This document shows, one piece after another, positions 37,401 to 59,207 of a DNA stretch of 64,000 nt. Within the stretch, counting starts at the first letter, position 1. Each line of letters starts with the position of its first letter. The translations under genes and the position numbers were made by a program. The DNA comes from Chamaelirium japonicum (Eukaryota; Streptophyta; Magnoliopsida; Liliales; Melanthiaceae). The notes beneath the pieces were generated by a model that was not told the DNA's origin, did not search any database, and saw nothing but the letters and a program-made list of their open reading frames with translations. The DNA lies in assembly GCA_947650365.1 (NCBI GenBank), contig OX393555.1:14463550-14527549 (forward strand), written 5' to 3'.

Positions 37401-38157
37401 GAATTATCGGATTCCGATCCGATGACGATCCGATTGAATCCAAACCTATTTCAAATCCGAAACACGCTAACTTATGATTTTTCAACGCTTAAACTCTAAA
37501 TCGGTCAATCGAAGCGTAAATTGTTAAAATATCCAATTAGAACTCGCTCGCAAGTCCGAAATACAAAATAATTCCAAGTACGAATTATTGGATGTCGATC
37601 CGATCGAATCCAAACCTATTTCAAATCTAAAACACGCTAACTTATGATTTTTCAACGCTTAGACTCTAAATCGGTCAATCGGAGTGTAAATTGTTAAAAT
37701 ATCAAATTAGAACTCGCTCGTAAGTCCGAAATATGAAATAATTCCAAGTAGAATTATCGGATGCCGATCCGATGACGATCCGATCGAATTCAAACCTATT
37801 TCAAATCCGAAACACGCTAACTTATGATTTTTTAACGCATAGACTCTAAATCAGTCAATCGGAGCGTAAATTGTTAAAATTTTCAATTAGAACTTGCTTG
37901 CAAGTCCGAAATACGAAATAATTCTAAGTACGAATTATCGGATGCCGATCCGATCGAATCCAAACCTATTTCAAATCCGAAACACGCTAACTTATGATTT
38001 TTCAACGCTTAGACTACAATTAGAACTCGCTCGCAAGTCCGAAATATGAAAAAATTACATGTATGAATTATCGGATGTCGATCCGATCGAATCCAAACCA
38101 ATTTCAAATCCGAAACACGCTAACTTATGATTTTTCAACGCTTAGACTCTAAATTAT
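34405..38157. repeat. Satellite-like tandem array, about 181-bp unit, about 21 copies, inside CACTA-2
   Basis: The landmark CGCTAACTTATGATTTTTCA recurs at about 34421, 34602, 34783, 34964, 35134 and so on to about 38128, mostly at 181-bp steps with occasional shorter units (about 170 bp). Other fixed landmarks are GTTAAAATATCCAATTAGAA, ACTCGCTCGCAAGTCCGAAA and GCCGATCCGATGACGATCCG. Units differ by scattered substitutions. The GATCCGATCGAATCC part varies most in length. No coding is apparent. It fills the putative last intron of the accessory gene. Confidence 0.95.
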
Positions 38158-38197
38158 AGATATAATTTTTTTTTAAACAAATATATGTCAATTGCAG

Positions 38198-38580
38198 GAT
38201 GTGCAGCGTCAGGGGATGAGAGCACCAGCGTTGGTGCCGGGCGGCGTGGGGTGGTTGAGATAGGGCACGCAATTTCCTTCAATTTTGGATTGTGTAAAAA
38301 TAATTTTGTAATAAATATGTGATCATTTTTTGGTCTTGTATATAATTGTCTGGTATTGTCGTAATATTTGGTAATATTTGATAAATTATGGTAATGGTAA
38401 TTTATGGTAATATTTGATAAATTGTGGTAATGGCAAATTATGGTAATATTTGATAAATTATGGTAATATTTGATAAATTGCGGTAATATTTGATTTTGTC
38501 AATTATGGTAATATTTGAATATATTGTGGTATTGTTGTAAATCACAGGAATTAAATAAATTGTAGCAATTTTTTTAAAAA
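38198..38580 (+). other. CACTA-2 3' region with possible last exon
   Basis: After the acceptor ATTGCAG (ends 38197) comes about 60 bp of GC-rich, exon-like sequence (GATGTGCAGCGTCAGGGGAT), then AT-rich DNA with imperfect GGTAATATTTGATAAATT tandem repeats at about 38360-38530. Confidence 0.4.
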
Positions 38581-38584
38581 AATT

Positions 38585-39010
38585 ATGTGTTTTTACCGAC
38601 GAAATTTATAAATTCCGTCGTTAATAAACTATTTTATTTTTTAAAATTATTTATATATTACCGACAGAACTTATTTGTCCGTCGGTAATATATAAACTAT
38701 TACCGATAGTAAAACTGTCAGCCGTCGATAATAAGCCTATATATTACCGACGGAAGATAAATTATCGTTGGTAATAATTAATTATATTTTTAATTAAATA
38801 TAAATATATTACCGACGACGACATAATAACCGTTGGTATTAATAATTAATACCGACGGAATTTTTTTTTCCATCGCTGATTTTTCCCGACGTCTTTTTTC
38901 CTGACAGACCAGCGACGGAAATGATGTCCGTCGTGAAAAAGCTTTGCCGACGGAAAATCAAAATTACCGACGGATATATTTCGTCGGTAAAAATTGTTTT
39001 TTTTTTGTAG
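38585..39010. repeat. CACTA-2 right subterminal repeats
   Basis: TTACCGACGG/CCGTCGGTAA motifs in both orientations recur about every 20-40 bp up to the right CACTA terminus, mirroring the left side. Confidence 0.85.
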
Positions 39011-39012
39011 TG

Positions 39013-40065
39013 ATTTTTTAGTATTATACTATTAGATTAGTAAGAAACTCGGGCAATGCCCGGATGGAGTTGATGCACGCCACTTAGCTCATTCAACATT
39101 ACAACCGTCTAAAGAAAGTGTGTAATCTAGAGTGATTATGATTCACTCGTCCGGGTTGATTCACTTGTTAGACAGAGAAAGAGAGATAATATAATGATTT
39201 TTATAATTAACATCAAATAATCATTAAATGTCATTGAATATGTATTTATTATCTTTATAATAGATTTTTAATATGATTTATGAGAGAGAGGCACGTTCAC
39301 ACATGGAAGAACGATTCTGGCTCTTCAAAAGTGGTCCACGTGTCACAACATGATAGAGAGGGCTCAATTTTAGTATTAGATATTAAATTAATAAGAAATC
39401 CGGGCAATGCCCAGATGAACTTGATGCACGCCACTTAGCACAGACGACATTACAGTCATATGAAGAAGTGTGCAATCTTGAGTGATTGTAACTTACTCGT
39501 TTGGGTGAGATTTACCTGTTAGAAAGAAATAGAAATAATACTAATAATTTTTTTAATTAATATCAAATGACCATTAAATATCATTGAATGGATATTTATT
39601 TTATTTATAGTATTTTTTAATAGTATTTATGATAGAGCCGTGTTCACACACGGGAGAAGAATTCTTGTTCTTTAAAAGTGGTCCACGTGTTACAATATGG
39701 GAGAGAGGGCTCCATTTTACTATTATACCACTAGTAAGAAACCCAGACAATACCCAAATGAACTTGATGCACATCACTTGGCACATACGACATCATAGTC
39801 GTCCAAAGAAATGTACAATCTGGAGTGAGTAAGATTCATTTGTTAGAGAGAGAGAGAGAGTACTAATGATTTTCCTAATTAACATCAAATGATAATTAAA
39901 TGTCATTGAACGAGTATTTATAATCTTTATAGAAGGTTTTCAATAGGATTTATGAGAGAGCCACGTTCACACACGGAAGAAGAATTTTACCTCTTCAAAA
40001 GAAGTCCATGTGTCACAACACAGGAGAGAGGGCTCCGTTTTAGTATTATACTTTAGATTAAATTA
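39013..40065 (-). mobile_element. Helitron-like tandem units 2-4
   Basis: Three units of about 330-350 bp start near 39037, 39388 and 39731. Each has, on the plus strand, (C)TAGTAAGAAACCCGGGCAAT-like sequence with a CGGGCAATGCCCG hairpin, then TGAACTTGATGCACGCCACT, a GAGAGA run, CATTAAATGTCATTGA, and GTCACAACA...GAGAGAGGGCTCCATT at the end. On the minus strand the hairpin is followed by CTAG or CTAA and then T, the Helitron 3' pattern. No RepHel protein is present. Units are non-autonomous and head-to-tail. Confidence 0.65.
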
Positions 40066-40697
40066 GATATTATACTATTTGATGTTGGATTGTGTTGAGT
40101 TTGTTGTACTAGGTCGTATTGGGTTGAGTCACGTTAGGATATGTTATGTTAGGTTGAGTTAGGTTGTGTTGGGTCATGTTGTTTCAGGTTGAGTAGAGTC
40201 TGATCAGGGTAGGTCAAGTTAGTTAGGTTAGGTCATGCGTTATTGTGTTTGTCCATTAGTTCATGTCATATTAGATCTGGTCAGGTCATGTCGGATTGGG
40301 TCAAGGTAGGATAGGGAGGGTCCTACTAGGCCATTCGTATTGTGTTAGATCAAGTATAACATTATATTTTTTAATACGATTTACATAACCCACATGTATA
40401 TTATTTTGCGCTTATAAAGTGCCACCAAACACATAATAAGATATCTATCAAAACACCATGTCTTGTATACCAAACTTGGCTATGGTTTTGAAACTAAGAG
40501 ATGGTAGATAATTGCAAACCTTTGCGTGTGTGCTTGGAGAAAGTTGTTAAACAAGGATCCCTTTATTGCGCGCGCGTACACAGAAAATTCATAAATCCAA
40601 TAGGTTTTAGGTCAATAATATAAAATATAGTAATCAAGTAACTAATTTGATCTATATATATAGCTATGTGCTCATGATTGAGCTCATTTGTACCATT
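40066..40697. repeat. GTTGGGT/AGGTC-type low-complexity tract, then unassigned DNA
   Basis: From about 40080 to 40340, short G/T-rich words (TTGGGTTGAGTC, AGGTTGAGTTAGGTTGTGTT) repeat irregularly. From 40340 to 40697 I see no gene or recognised repeat. Confidence 0.45.
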
Positions 40698-41045
40698 TGT
40701 TGAGCAATTAGTTCTACATCGGTAATGGGAGTAGAGATCATTGTCTTTTTATACTTGTGCTCTCCTCTCTCCATAAGGTCGACTTTTTGGAGTTCTTCAA
40801 GTGTTGTTGCATGGTATCAAAACTGGGCCCGCTCTGGGAACGTCTCTCGAGTGGCTCCGTTGCATCCACTGACGACTCTCTCCGCGTGTGAGTAGGTTAC
40901 CGTTGAAACATGCTATGTGTGCGGACTGATGGTAAGCAATTAGTCACACATTAGTAATGGAGGCTGAGACAATTGTCGTCATATACCTGATGTGCTCTCC
41001 TCTCTCCATAAGGTCGATCTTTCGGAGCACTTCTGGTGCTATCAA
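40698..41045 (+). mobile_element. Candidate TRIM (small LTR element)
   Basis: A 114-bp segment from TGTTGAGCAATTAG to GTTGTTGCA (40698-40811) is followed at once by TGGTATCAAAACTGGGC, a primer-binding-site-like sequence. A diverged copy (TGGTAAGCAATTAG, CTCTCCTCTCTCCATAAGGT shared) starts at 40930 and ends near 41040. ACCATT occurs on both outer sides (40692-40697 and about 41045-41051). The arrangement of short LTR, primer site, about 120 bp and second LTR fits a TRIM. No coding. Confidence 0.55.
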
Positions 41046-41840
41046 ACCATTTAAATTATACGGTCCTATTAAAAGCTTAAGTGATACAATGATCGTTCAA
41101 CTTATGATTTATGAACCATTCTTGTACTTTAATATTATCCGCAAAAACTATCAAATTTAGTAAAGTATTAATCACCTCAGGCGATGATGAAAAAGAGAAA
41201 ATAAATGACACATTTCCTTGGTGAGAGACTATTCTAAAATTGTCTAAATGATACAATATGTTGTTCTTTGGCATTATATTATGACCATTATTATATTGCT
41301 ATATGGTTTGCCCAAGAAGGGTCGGATGTAAGCGTGGGTTATATTGAACGATAAAGATGCAAAAATATAGCCATGAAGATGAATAAAAAAACATGATTGA
41401 GAGAATAAAGATGAATGAAAAGAATGAGATGTTTAAATAAAGAAGAGGAATGAAGGCTAGTAAAAACGTGATTGGGGAAGGAGAGGGCAATCGATGGACA
41501 CGATTGGTGAACAATCACCAAATTTATGGTAGGTGTAATTATAGGTGGTGGGGCGGTGGTGGTGGCTAAGATTAAAAATTTAAACTGAAATTTAAATTTT
41601 AAATTTCAACAAATGGCCATGACTAGGTCAAGCAGTGATTAATCGCCACATAGGACGATCGATCGAACGTTGCAGTTGTGCGGATTATGGCACCAGAAGG
41701 CTCTCGATTGATTGCTCAGAATGGCGATTGATGAACTTTGTATTTGCTTTGTCCTATGGGCTTCTAAAGGGTTTCTAAATCAAAGAGAGGGGTAAGATTA
41801 TGGTGACATACTAACAAAACCTTAAAACCTATAATAGAAC
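41046..41840. other. Intergenic DNA, nothing recognised
   Basis: AT-rich sequence with only short open frames lacking motifs. I see no repeats with clear boundaries. Confidence 0.4.
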
Positions 41841-43500
41841 TTAGGTTGCCTCCCAAGAAGCATTATGTTTAATGTCCTATCCGGACGTCTTGCACGCGTG
41901 CACCTGTCAGGTTTAAACATGAGTCTCTAGGTTAATGGAACATTGCACCGAAAAGGCTGACAACTGATTCAATGCTCGAACAAGAAGTCAAACACAACTG
42001 ACCAAATGCAAGAGAAAAAAACTAGACGCCCTACTTAACCAAAATATAAAACTGACACTCACAATAATTCTAAGACACAAAGACTGACTAGGCTATAAAG
42101 AGAATGTGGACACAAAGGCACTAAGAAACTTACCAGACTGAACTCGATGAGACACGAACTGACACAGACTCACTTGTCGGTCTGTAGGTCGGGTCAATGG
42201 TGGTAAAAATATTGTAAGGTACATATGAAGGAAAATAGATAGGTGGTGACAGAGGAAAAATCTGGATTGATTGAGTCTTTGAAAATTTTTAAAAAGAACA
42301 TTAAGTGGTCATCCATATAAAATTTATATTTTGATCTATATGCACTTTTTGTCTAGTCATCTTCTTCATATTATGTGTTTCCTTTTCTTTGAAGTTTAGG
42401 AGATGAATTGCTATCTTCAAACTTGGCCACATAAGTTTCCTCAGGCCTATGAATCTTTCATGTTTATTGGAAATATCCCACAATTTGATATTTATTTTTT
42501 GATTTAATTGCGAAGGAATTTTTACAGGAAACTTGTCTACTTGATCTACATATTATGGCATATAATGAAGATTATTGGTTAGGCAAATTAGTACCTCAAA
42601 ATTAGATTTTTTTTTTTTTTTGGAGGGGTGGGGGGATCATTAATGCCTAAGGGCGATTCTTCAAATTGTGAGACATTGACTGGATAATCGTTCATGTCAC
42701 CAAAATTTATCACGCATGCCTCCACGGGATCATTAAACAGTGATTGAAGAATCTTTTATTCTTCAAGGTTATTGAACATATTCATCCCATAGATCTCAAA
42801 GTTTGATGGGGGATTATAAGTGTTTTCAAAAATCACATGCATATTAACCTCATGAGCACCAGAGGGGAGAGCAGTGATATATTTAAAAGTCATCTCTATA
42901 TTAATTATATCAATATTGGTCAGATACACTTCGTAGCAAGCTCATCTTTCACGGGGATGTGAATTAGGTTCTCCTTATACACCTCATCATCTTCATTCAT
43001 GGGGTTAGGTTCAAGTCGTAATGTAAAGTCTTTTCCCTCAATATCCTTAAAGATTGAGTCAATTCTATTGAGACCTTGCATTCTTGTTTCATGAATCCGA
43101 TCATCTATTCAAATTTTTGCATACTGTTTTGATTGATTTGAATGTATCTTTAACAACTTCCTCAAAAATCCCCTTATGTTGTGTTTCATAAGGAGTCAAA
43201 GAGAACGCTCTTAAAAATAATTGGCCGTATGTCCATTATCCCTATTAAAGTTTTAGAGATTTTGATTGATTTGAACATTTGTTTGTACAAACCTTTGTAA
43301 TACATCTTTAAGAGTCTCCTTATATGGTGGCATATAAGAAACATAAGTAGAAGGCTCTTGAAAATGATTTTTATTGTAGTCAGTGTTCCAACTAAACTTT
43401 TGGTAACTATGATTATACGTGTCATAGTATGGTAATCCATTTTGTGAATAATCATATTAATTCGTAGTTGACATTGTCACCGGACACCGGTGTTTGCATA
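41841..43500 (-). pseudogene. Degenerate gypsy-like retrotransposon fragment
   Basis: GGTTGCCTCCCAAGAAGC at 41844-41861 is a sequence I associate with noncoding parts of plant Ty3/gypsy (Athila/Tat-like) elements in antisense. On the minus strand at 43000-43450, frames broken by stops and frameshifts read like a gag tail (LQRFVQTNVQINQNL, QGLNRIDSIFKDIEGKDF). LTRs were not found. The family is tentative. Confidence 0.35.
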
Positions 43501-44719
43501 AAGATATCCCTTTTTGTTTATGTGTGTCTAATGTGAACGCCGAGCATCACTGACAGTCAGGAGGCAGATTCAAAAAAAAAAAAACCCCATTGATTTGCTT
43601 ATCGATTCCCAGATCTTTATGTAGAGACACCACGAACGATCCGAGAACAGATAAACAAAGTGTTCAAGCACTGTAATAAGATTGTAAAATGTAGATCTCC
43701 ACCGATCCAATCAACGTGGGTTATAATACCATATACAAGCTTTATTTGAGAGAGAAGATAGTATTGGACCCATCATTAGATTCGATAGAGAATGGATTGA
43801 TCATATGTAGCGCCATGGGAGCAGATGCTATGCACTTGGGACAAAGATGTTGCGCACGAGGGAGGTTGCCAAGTCGTGATCCTTCCGCTACTTGCACAAG
43901 TTTCTGCACGAATCCTCATAAATGATTGGACGATTATGAGATAGAGAGAATGACGTTAGGGTCAGAGAGGGGAACGTACCACGCCCAAATATTTATAGAA
44001 CCGAGACCCCTCTTAACACATCATAGAGAAGAGGGCTATCTGGTTCAACTAACTCGAACTCTACACATGTAAGCTCAACGCACATTCTACCCAAGCAGCA
44101 CCTTTGGTGCTGGTGCGACTTGAGATGTTTTGACCTAGCCCAAAACATGATCACAAAAGATCAGGTCTACGACAATGGTCAAGGCTTCAAGATGCACATA
44201 ACTTATGTGACGTATGTAGGCCCACTGAATGTGACAAATCCAACACAACACATTCAATGATGTCGATTTGACTCTCACCATCATGAACATCAAAAACTAT
44301 AGAAAAGCATAACTTATAATATTTCGAAAATATATATCGAGCATGGAATACTTAGAACAAAGGCTACAATATAATTGCAAATAGGTCAAAATCAAGTACT
44401 ACAAATATATGACAAAGATCTTTGACAAATTTATATACCTTCGTACTCCCTCCGAGAACGATTTTTGTTCACCATCTTTGAAGGCGAGTGAACATCACCA
44501 TCCTTGTGATAGGTCCATTTCAAGGTACATATATCATTTTGGTTGATGCACCATGATGAAATGACTAAAAGTCCTTGAAAGTGAACAAAATCATTTTCAA
44601 GTACTGACCCATAAAAAAGAAAAGAAAATATCACACATGAACATGACCATAGGTCACAAGACTCACAATCCATAACACTATCAACGAGCCTTAGGAAAGA
44701 AGAAAGGAACCCGCAACAC
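43501..44719. other. Intergenic DNA, nothing recognised
   Basis: Moderate GC content, only short open frames without motifs. It may be decayed retroelement sequence continuing from the left. Confidence 0.35.
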
Positions 44720-45050
44720 CCAACTGATAGCTGGTGTTGTATCCCCCTCTAGTGACCACTGGTTTGTGGTCATGGGTTCGACTTCTGTGGGTACTTTTTC
44801 TCGGTGTTAGTGGTACTTGTGGTAGGCCTGTTCTTCCACTTGTGTAGCGACTTTTCTTTCTCGGCGTGGCTACTTCCTTGCTTAGGTGTGGCGTGCTTCT
44901 ATTCGGCGTGGCACCTCACCGCTTGTGTTGTGTTATCTGTAGGTTCGTGGGTATTTTTACACTATGTTTGGCGATTGCTTTGTTCACCAGTCTAATCTGA
45001 ACTACACTAGTCGCTGGACGGACCGAGTGTCATGTATATTAAAAAAAAAA
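44720..45050 (+). mobile_element. Candidate tRNA-derived SINE
   Basis: GATAGCTGGTGTTGTATCC near 44726 resembles a pol III A box, and CATGGGTTCGACTTCTG at about 44771-44787 contains a B-box-like GGTTCGACTTC at about 45-50 bp spacing. The segment ends in a run of ten A at 45041-45050. No clear target duplication was seen, so boundaries are approximate. Confidence 0.4.
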
Positions 45051-45145
45051 CTTGGCACCTTATGGAGATCTATGCATCTTACATTCCATCGCGTGTGAGT
45101 AGAACACTAAATAAATGTATATTATGTATACACCTTTTTTGTTTT

Positions 45146-45843
45146 ATAAATTATTCACCAATTTTTGGCTAAAGGTGTGTTTTATTTGCACCCACCAAAT
45201 TCGGCTTGTATTTAGATTCTATTGGCACATAGTTTTTTTCTTCTCATCTTGGCACCGTCAATAACACTAAACTGCCCCCCGTCCCTTACCTCCAGCCATC
45301 CGACTGCGTGCAAAACCTCCGACGTTGCCCGTATCCCTCGTCTCTGACACCGCCCACATCTCACGTCGGCTTCTCCTTCCTGACAGCCCCAGTTCCCTCT
45401 TCTTCCTCCGCCTCCTCCTTACCCCTCTACCTTTCTCCTCCTCCTCCTCTTCGTCGACATCAACATGGGACTGTCGATGGTTATCCCGTCGACACTTCAA
45501 CGATAACTCTGAACATAACTAGGCCTTGGGTTTGGCATAGAGAAGATGGATGAGGAAGAAGGAGGCGAAAGAAAGGAGGAGGAGGAAGGTGGGGGGAGGA
45601 AGGAGAGGAATGCGGAGGAGGGAGGTGGAGGAAGAGGAGGGAGGGCCACTGAGGAGGCTGGGCATGGCATCAAGGGCAACGAGAAGGGGACGACGACGTA
45701 GGTGGCAGGGGATAAGCGGAGGCGGGGGAAAAGATTAAGAATGAGACTAATTTTGTTATTAAAAAAAAAATAAAAAATTAGGATGCCAAGTTGAATGTAG
45801 TGGGTGCGGATAGGACGTGCATTGGCTAAATTATTTGTAATAA
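45146..45843. mobile_element. Candidate TIR element with GC-rich payload, upstream of VCS
   Basis: The left side (AAATTATTCACC, GGCTAAAGGTGTGT, GCACCCACCAAATTCGGC) is matched in inverse order on the right (GCACCCACTACATTCAAC, TTAGCCAATGCACGT, TTACAAATAATTT when read on the minus strand). Arms are about 60-80 bp and imperfect. The interior at 45275-45730 is GC-rich and gene-like in composition but has no recognised protein. A MULE-type element that captured a gene fragment is possible. No clear target duplication. Confidence 0.35.
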
Positions 45844-46032
45844 ATCATTCATTTCAACATTTTTCATTTTAATTCTCCTCCTCTCCACTTCTGCTCTCCA
45901 ACTTTTCCTCTGTCGCCGTCTTCCAGATCTTAACGTACGCTTCTCCCAACCCGGTGCACGATAGTCCAACCCCTGTAGACTCTACTCTTCTCCTTTCTCC
46001 TCCCCCTTTTCCCGTGGGAGCCGCCGCTGCTG
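45844..46032 (+). promoter_or_regulatory. Proximal promoter and 5' UTR of VCS
   Basis: A pyrimidine-rich stretch (CTCCTCCTCTCCACTTCTGC, CTTCTCCTTTCTCCTCCCCC) leads to the ATG at 46033. No convincing TATA box is seen. A CT-rich Y-patch-like promoter is typical of plant housekeeping genes. The transcription start is unknown. Confidence 0.45.
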
Positions 46033-58440
<12,408 letters not shown>

Positions 58441-58639
58441 GTATGATCTGCCTTCGCATGCATTTATGAAATAGACGCCAGATCGATATGTTTAAGAGGA
58501 AATCTTCTGCCTTATCCGCATACTAGATACCCTAATCATTGTAGAATTTAGTCTCTTGAAAACTTTAGGTCTGTAATTATCTCCATTAAGGGTGTGTTGG
58601 ATGCATAAGCTTGCTATACAAAGATGAATGCATTGGTTA

Positions 58640-58925
58640 GGGGATCCATAACCATAACCGTAACCATGAAGTCCCATCTATTTGGGGTCTACTTTATGTA
58701 TCCTTTTTCGCCAACCATTTATGTTTAGTGCTATCTCTTTTGTTGCTAGAAATTTTTCTATATCCTTCCTAACAAGTTCCATCAATGCTATTTTATGTTT
58801 TCCATCTACTTTATGGATCCTTTTTCGCATACCATTTATGTTTAGGGCTATCTCTTTTGTTGCAAGAAATTTTTCTATATCTTTCCTAACAAGTTCCATC
58901 TATTTTATGTTTTCCCTTTTCTTCA
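58640..58925 (-). repeat. Tandemly duplicated fragment resembling a reverse-transcriptase C-terminal tail
   Basis: On the minus strand two units of about 117 bp stay open and encode VRKDIEKFLATKEIALNING, then RKRIHKVD, almost identically. KDI.K.LATKEIALN and KRIH.VD resemble the tail of plant LINE-like reverse-transcriptase frames. A related fragment (TAACCATAACCATCAAGCC, then CCCATCTATTTGGGG) is in intron 6 near 56163-56200. It lies in VCS intron 11. Confidence 0.4.
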
Positions 58926-59194
58926 CTCTGCCGCCGCCCTCTCCTTATAGAAGCTGCATCTACTATTCTTTATACATGCCGGTACCATCTTAATTTATTC
59001 ATCATCATTTTATCCTTGTTAGAGTGTGTATATTCTTAGCCTTGTATAGGTTAGATTTATGCTTTCTTGGGGTATGCTCACCTTGGATAACCCCATCTCA
59101 TGTGCAGAAATATATATAGGGCTATTCCCCCATTGAGTGAATCATTCTTTTCACTCCGAACGTTCCTTCTTTTTCTTTTCCTTCTTGTCTATCG

Positions 59195-59207
59195 TGGTAT
59201 CAGAGCC
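59195..59207 (+). promoter_or_regulatory. Copia primer-binding site
   Basis: TGGTATCAGAGCC lies just downstream of the presumed 5' LTR and is the usual initiator tRNA-Met-type site of plant copia elements. Confidence 0.85.

Larger units (their letters stand above)
27175..39012 (+). mobile_element. Complete CACTA element CACTA-2, 11.8 kb, decayed genes
   Basis: The left end is CACTACAAGGAATAGGG; the right end is the inverse of CACTACAAAAAAAAAACAA. The 3-bp target duplication ATT is at 27172-27174 and 39013-39015. Dense CCGTCGGTAA/TTACCGACGG repeats line both ends. Inside, in order, are a CT-rich leader, a broken TNP2 transposase gene, a broken Ptta-like gene and a 3.75-kb satellite array. It is non-autonomous by sequence but may still be mobilisable in trans. 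Confidence 0.95.

Noticed and set aside
34405-38157. CRISPR-like repeat array
   Set aside because: Units are about 181 bp, contiguous and diverged, with no unique spacers; this is plant DNA. It is a tandem satellite-like array.
41641-43500. A host gene on the minus strand
   Set aside because: Frames are broken by many stops and the pieces read like retroelement gag; no splice pattern restores a long frame.
44720-44790. A functional tRNA gene
   Set aside because: A/B-box-like words exist but I could not fold a cloverleaf with a proper acceptor stem and anticodon; a SINE head is more likely.
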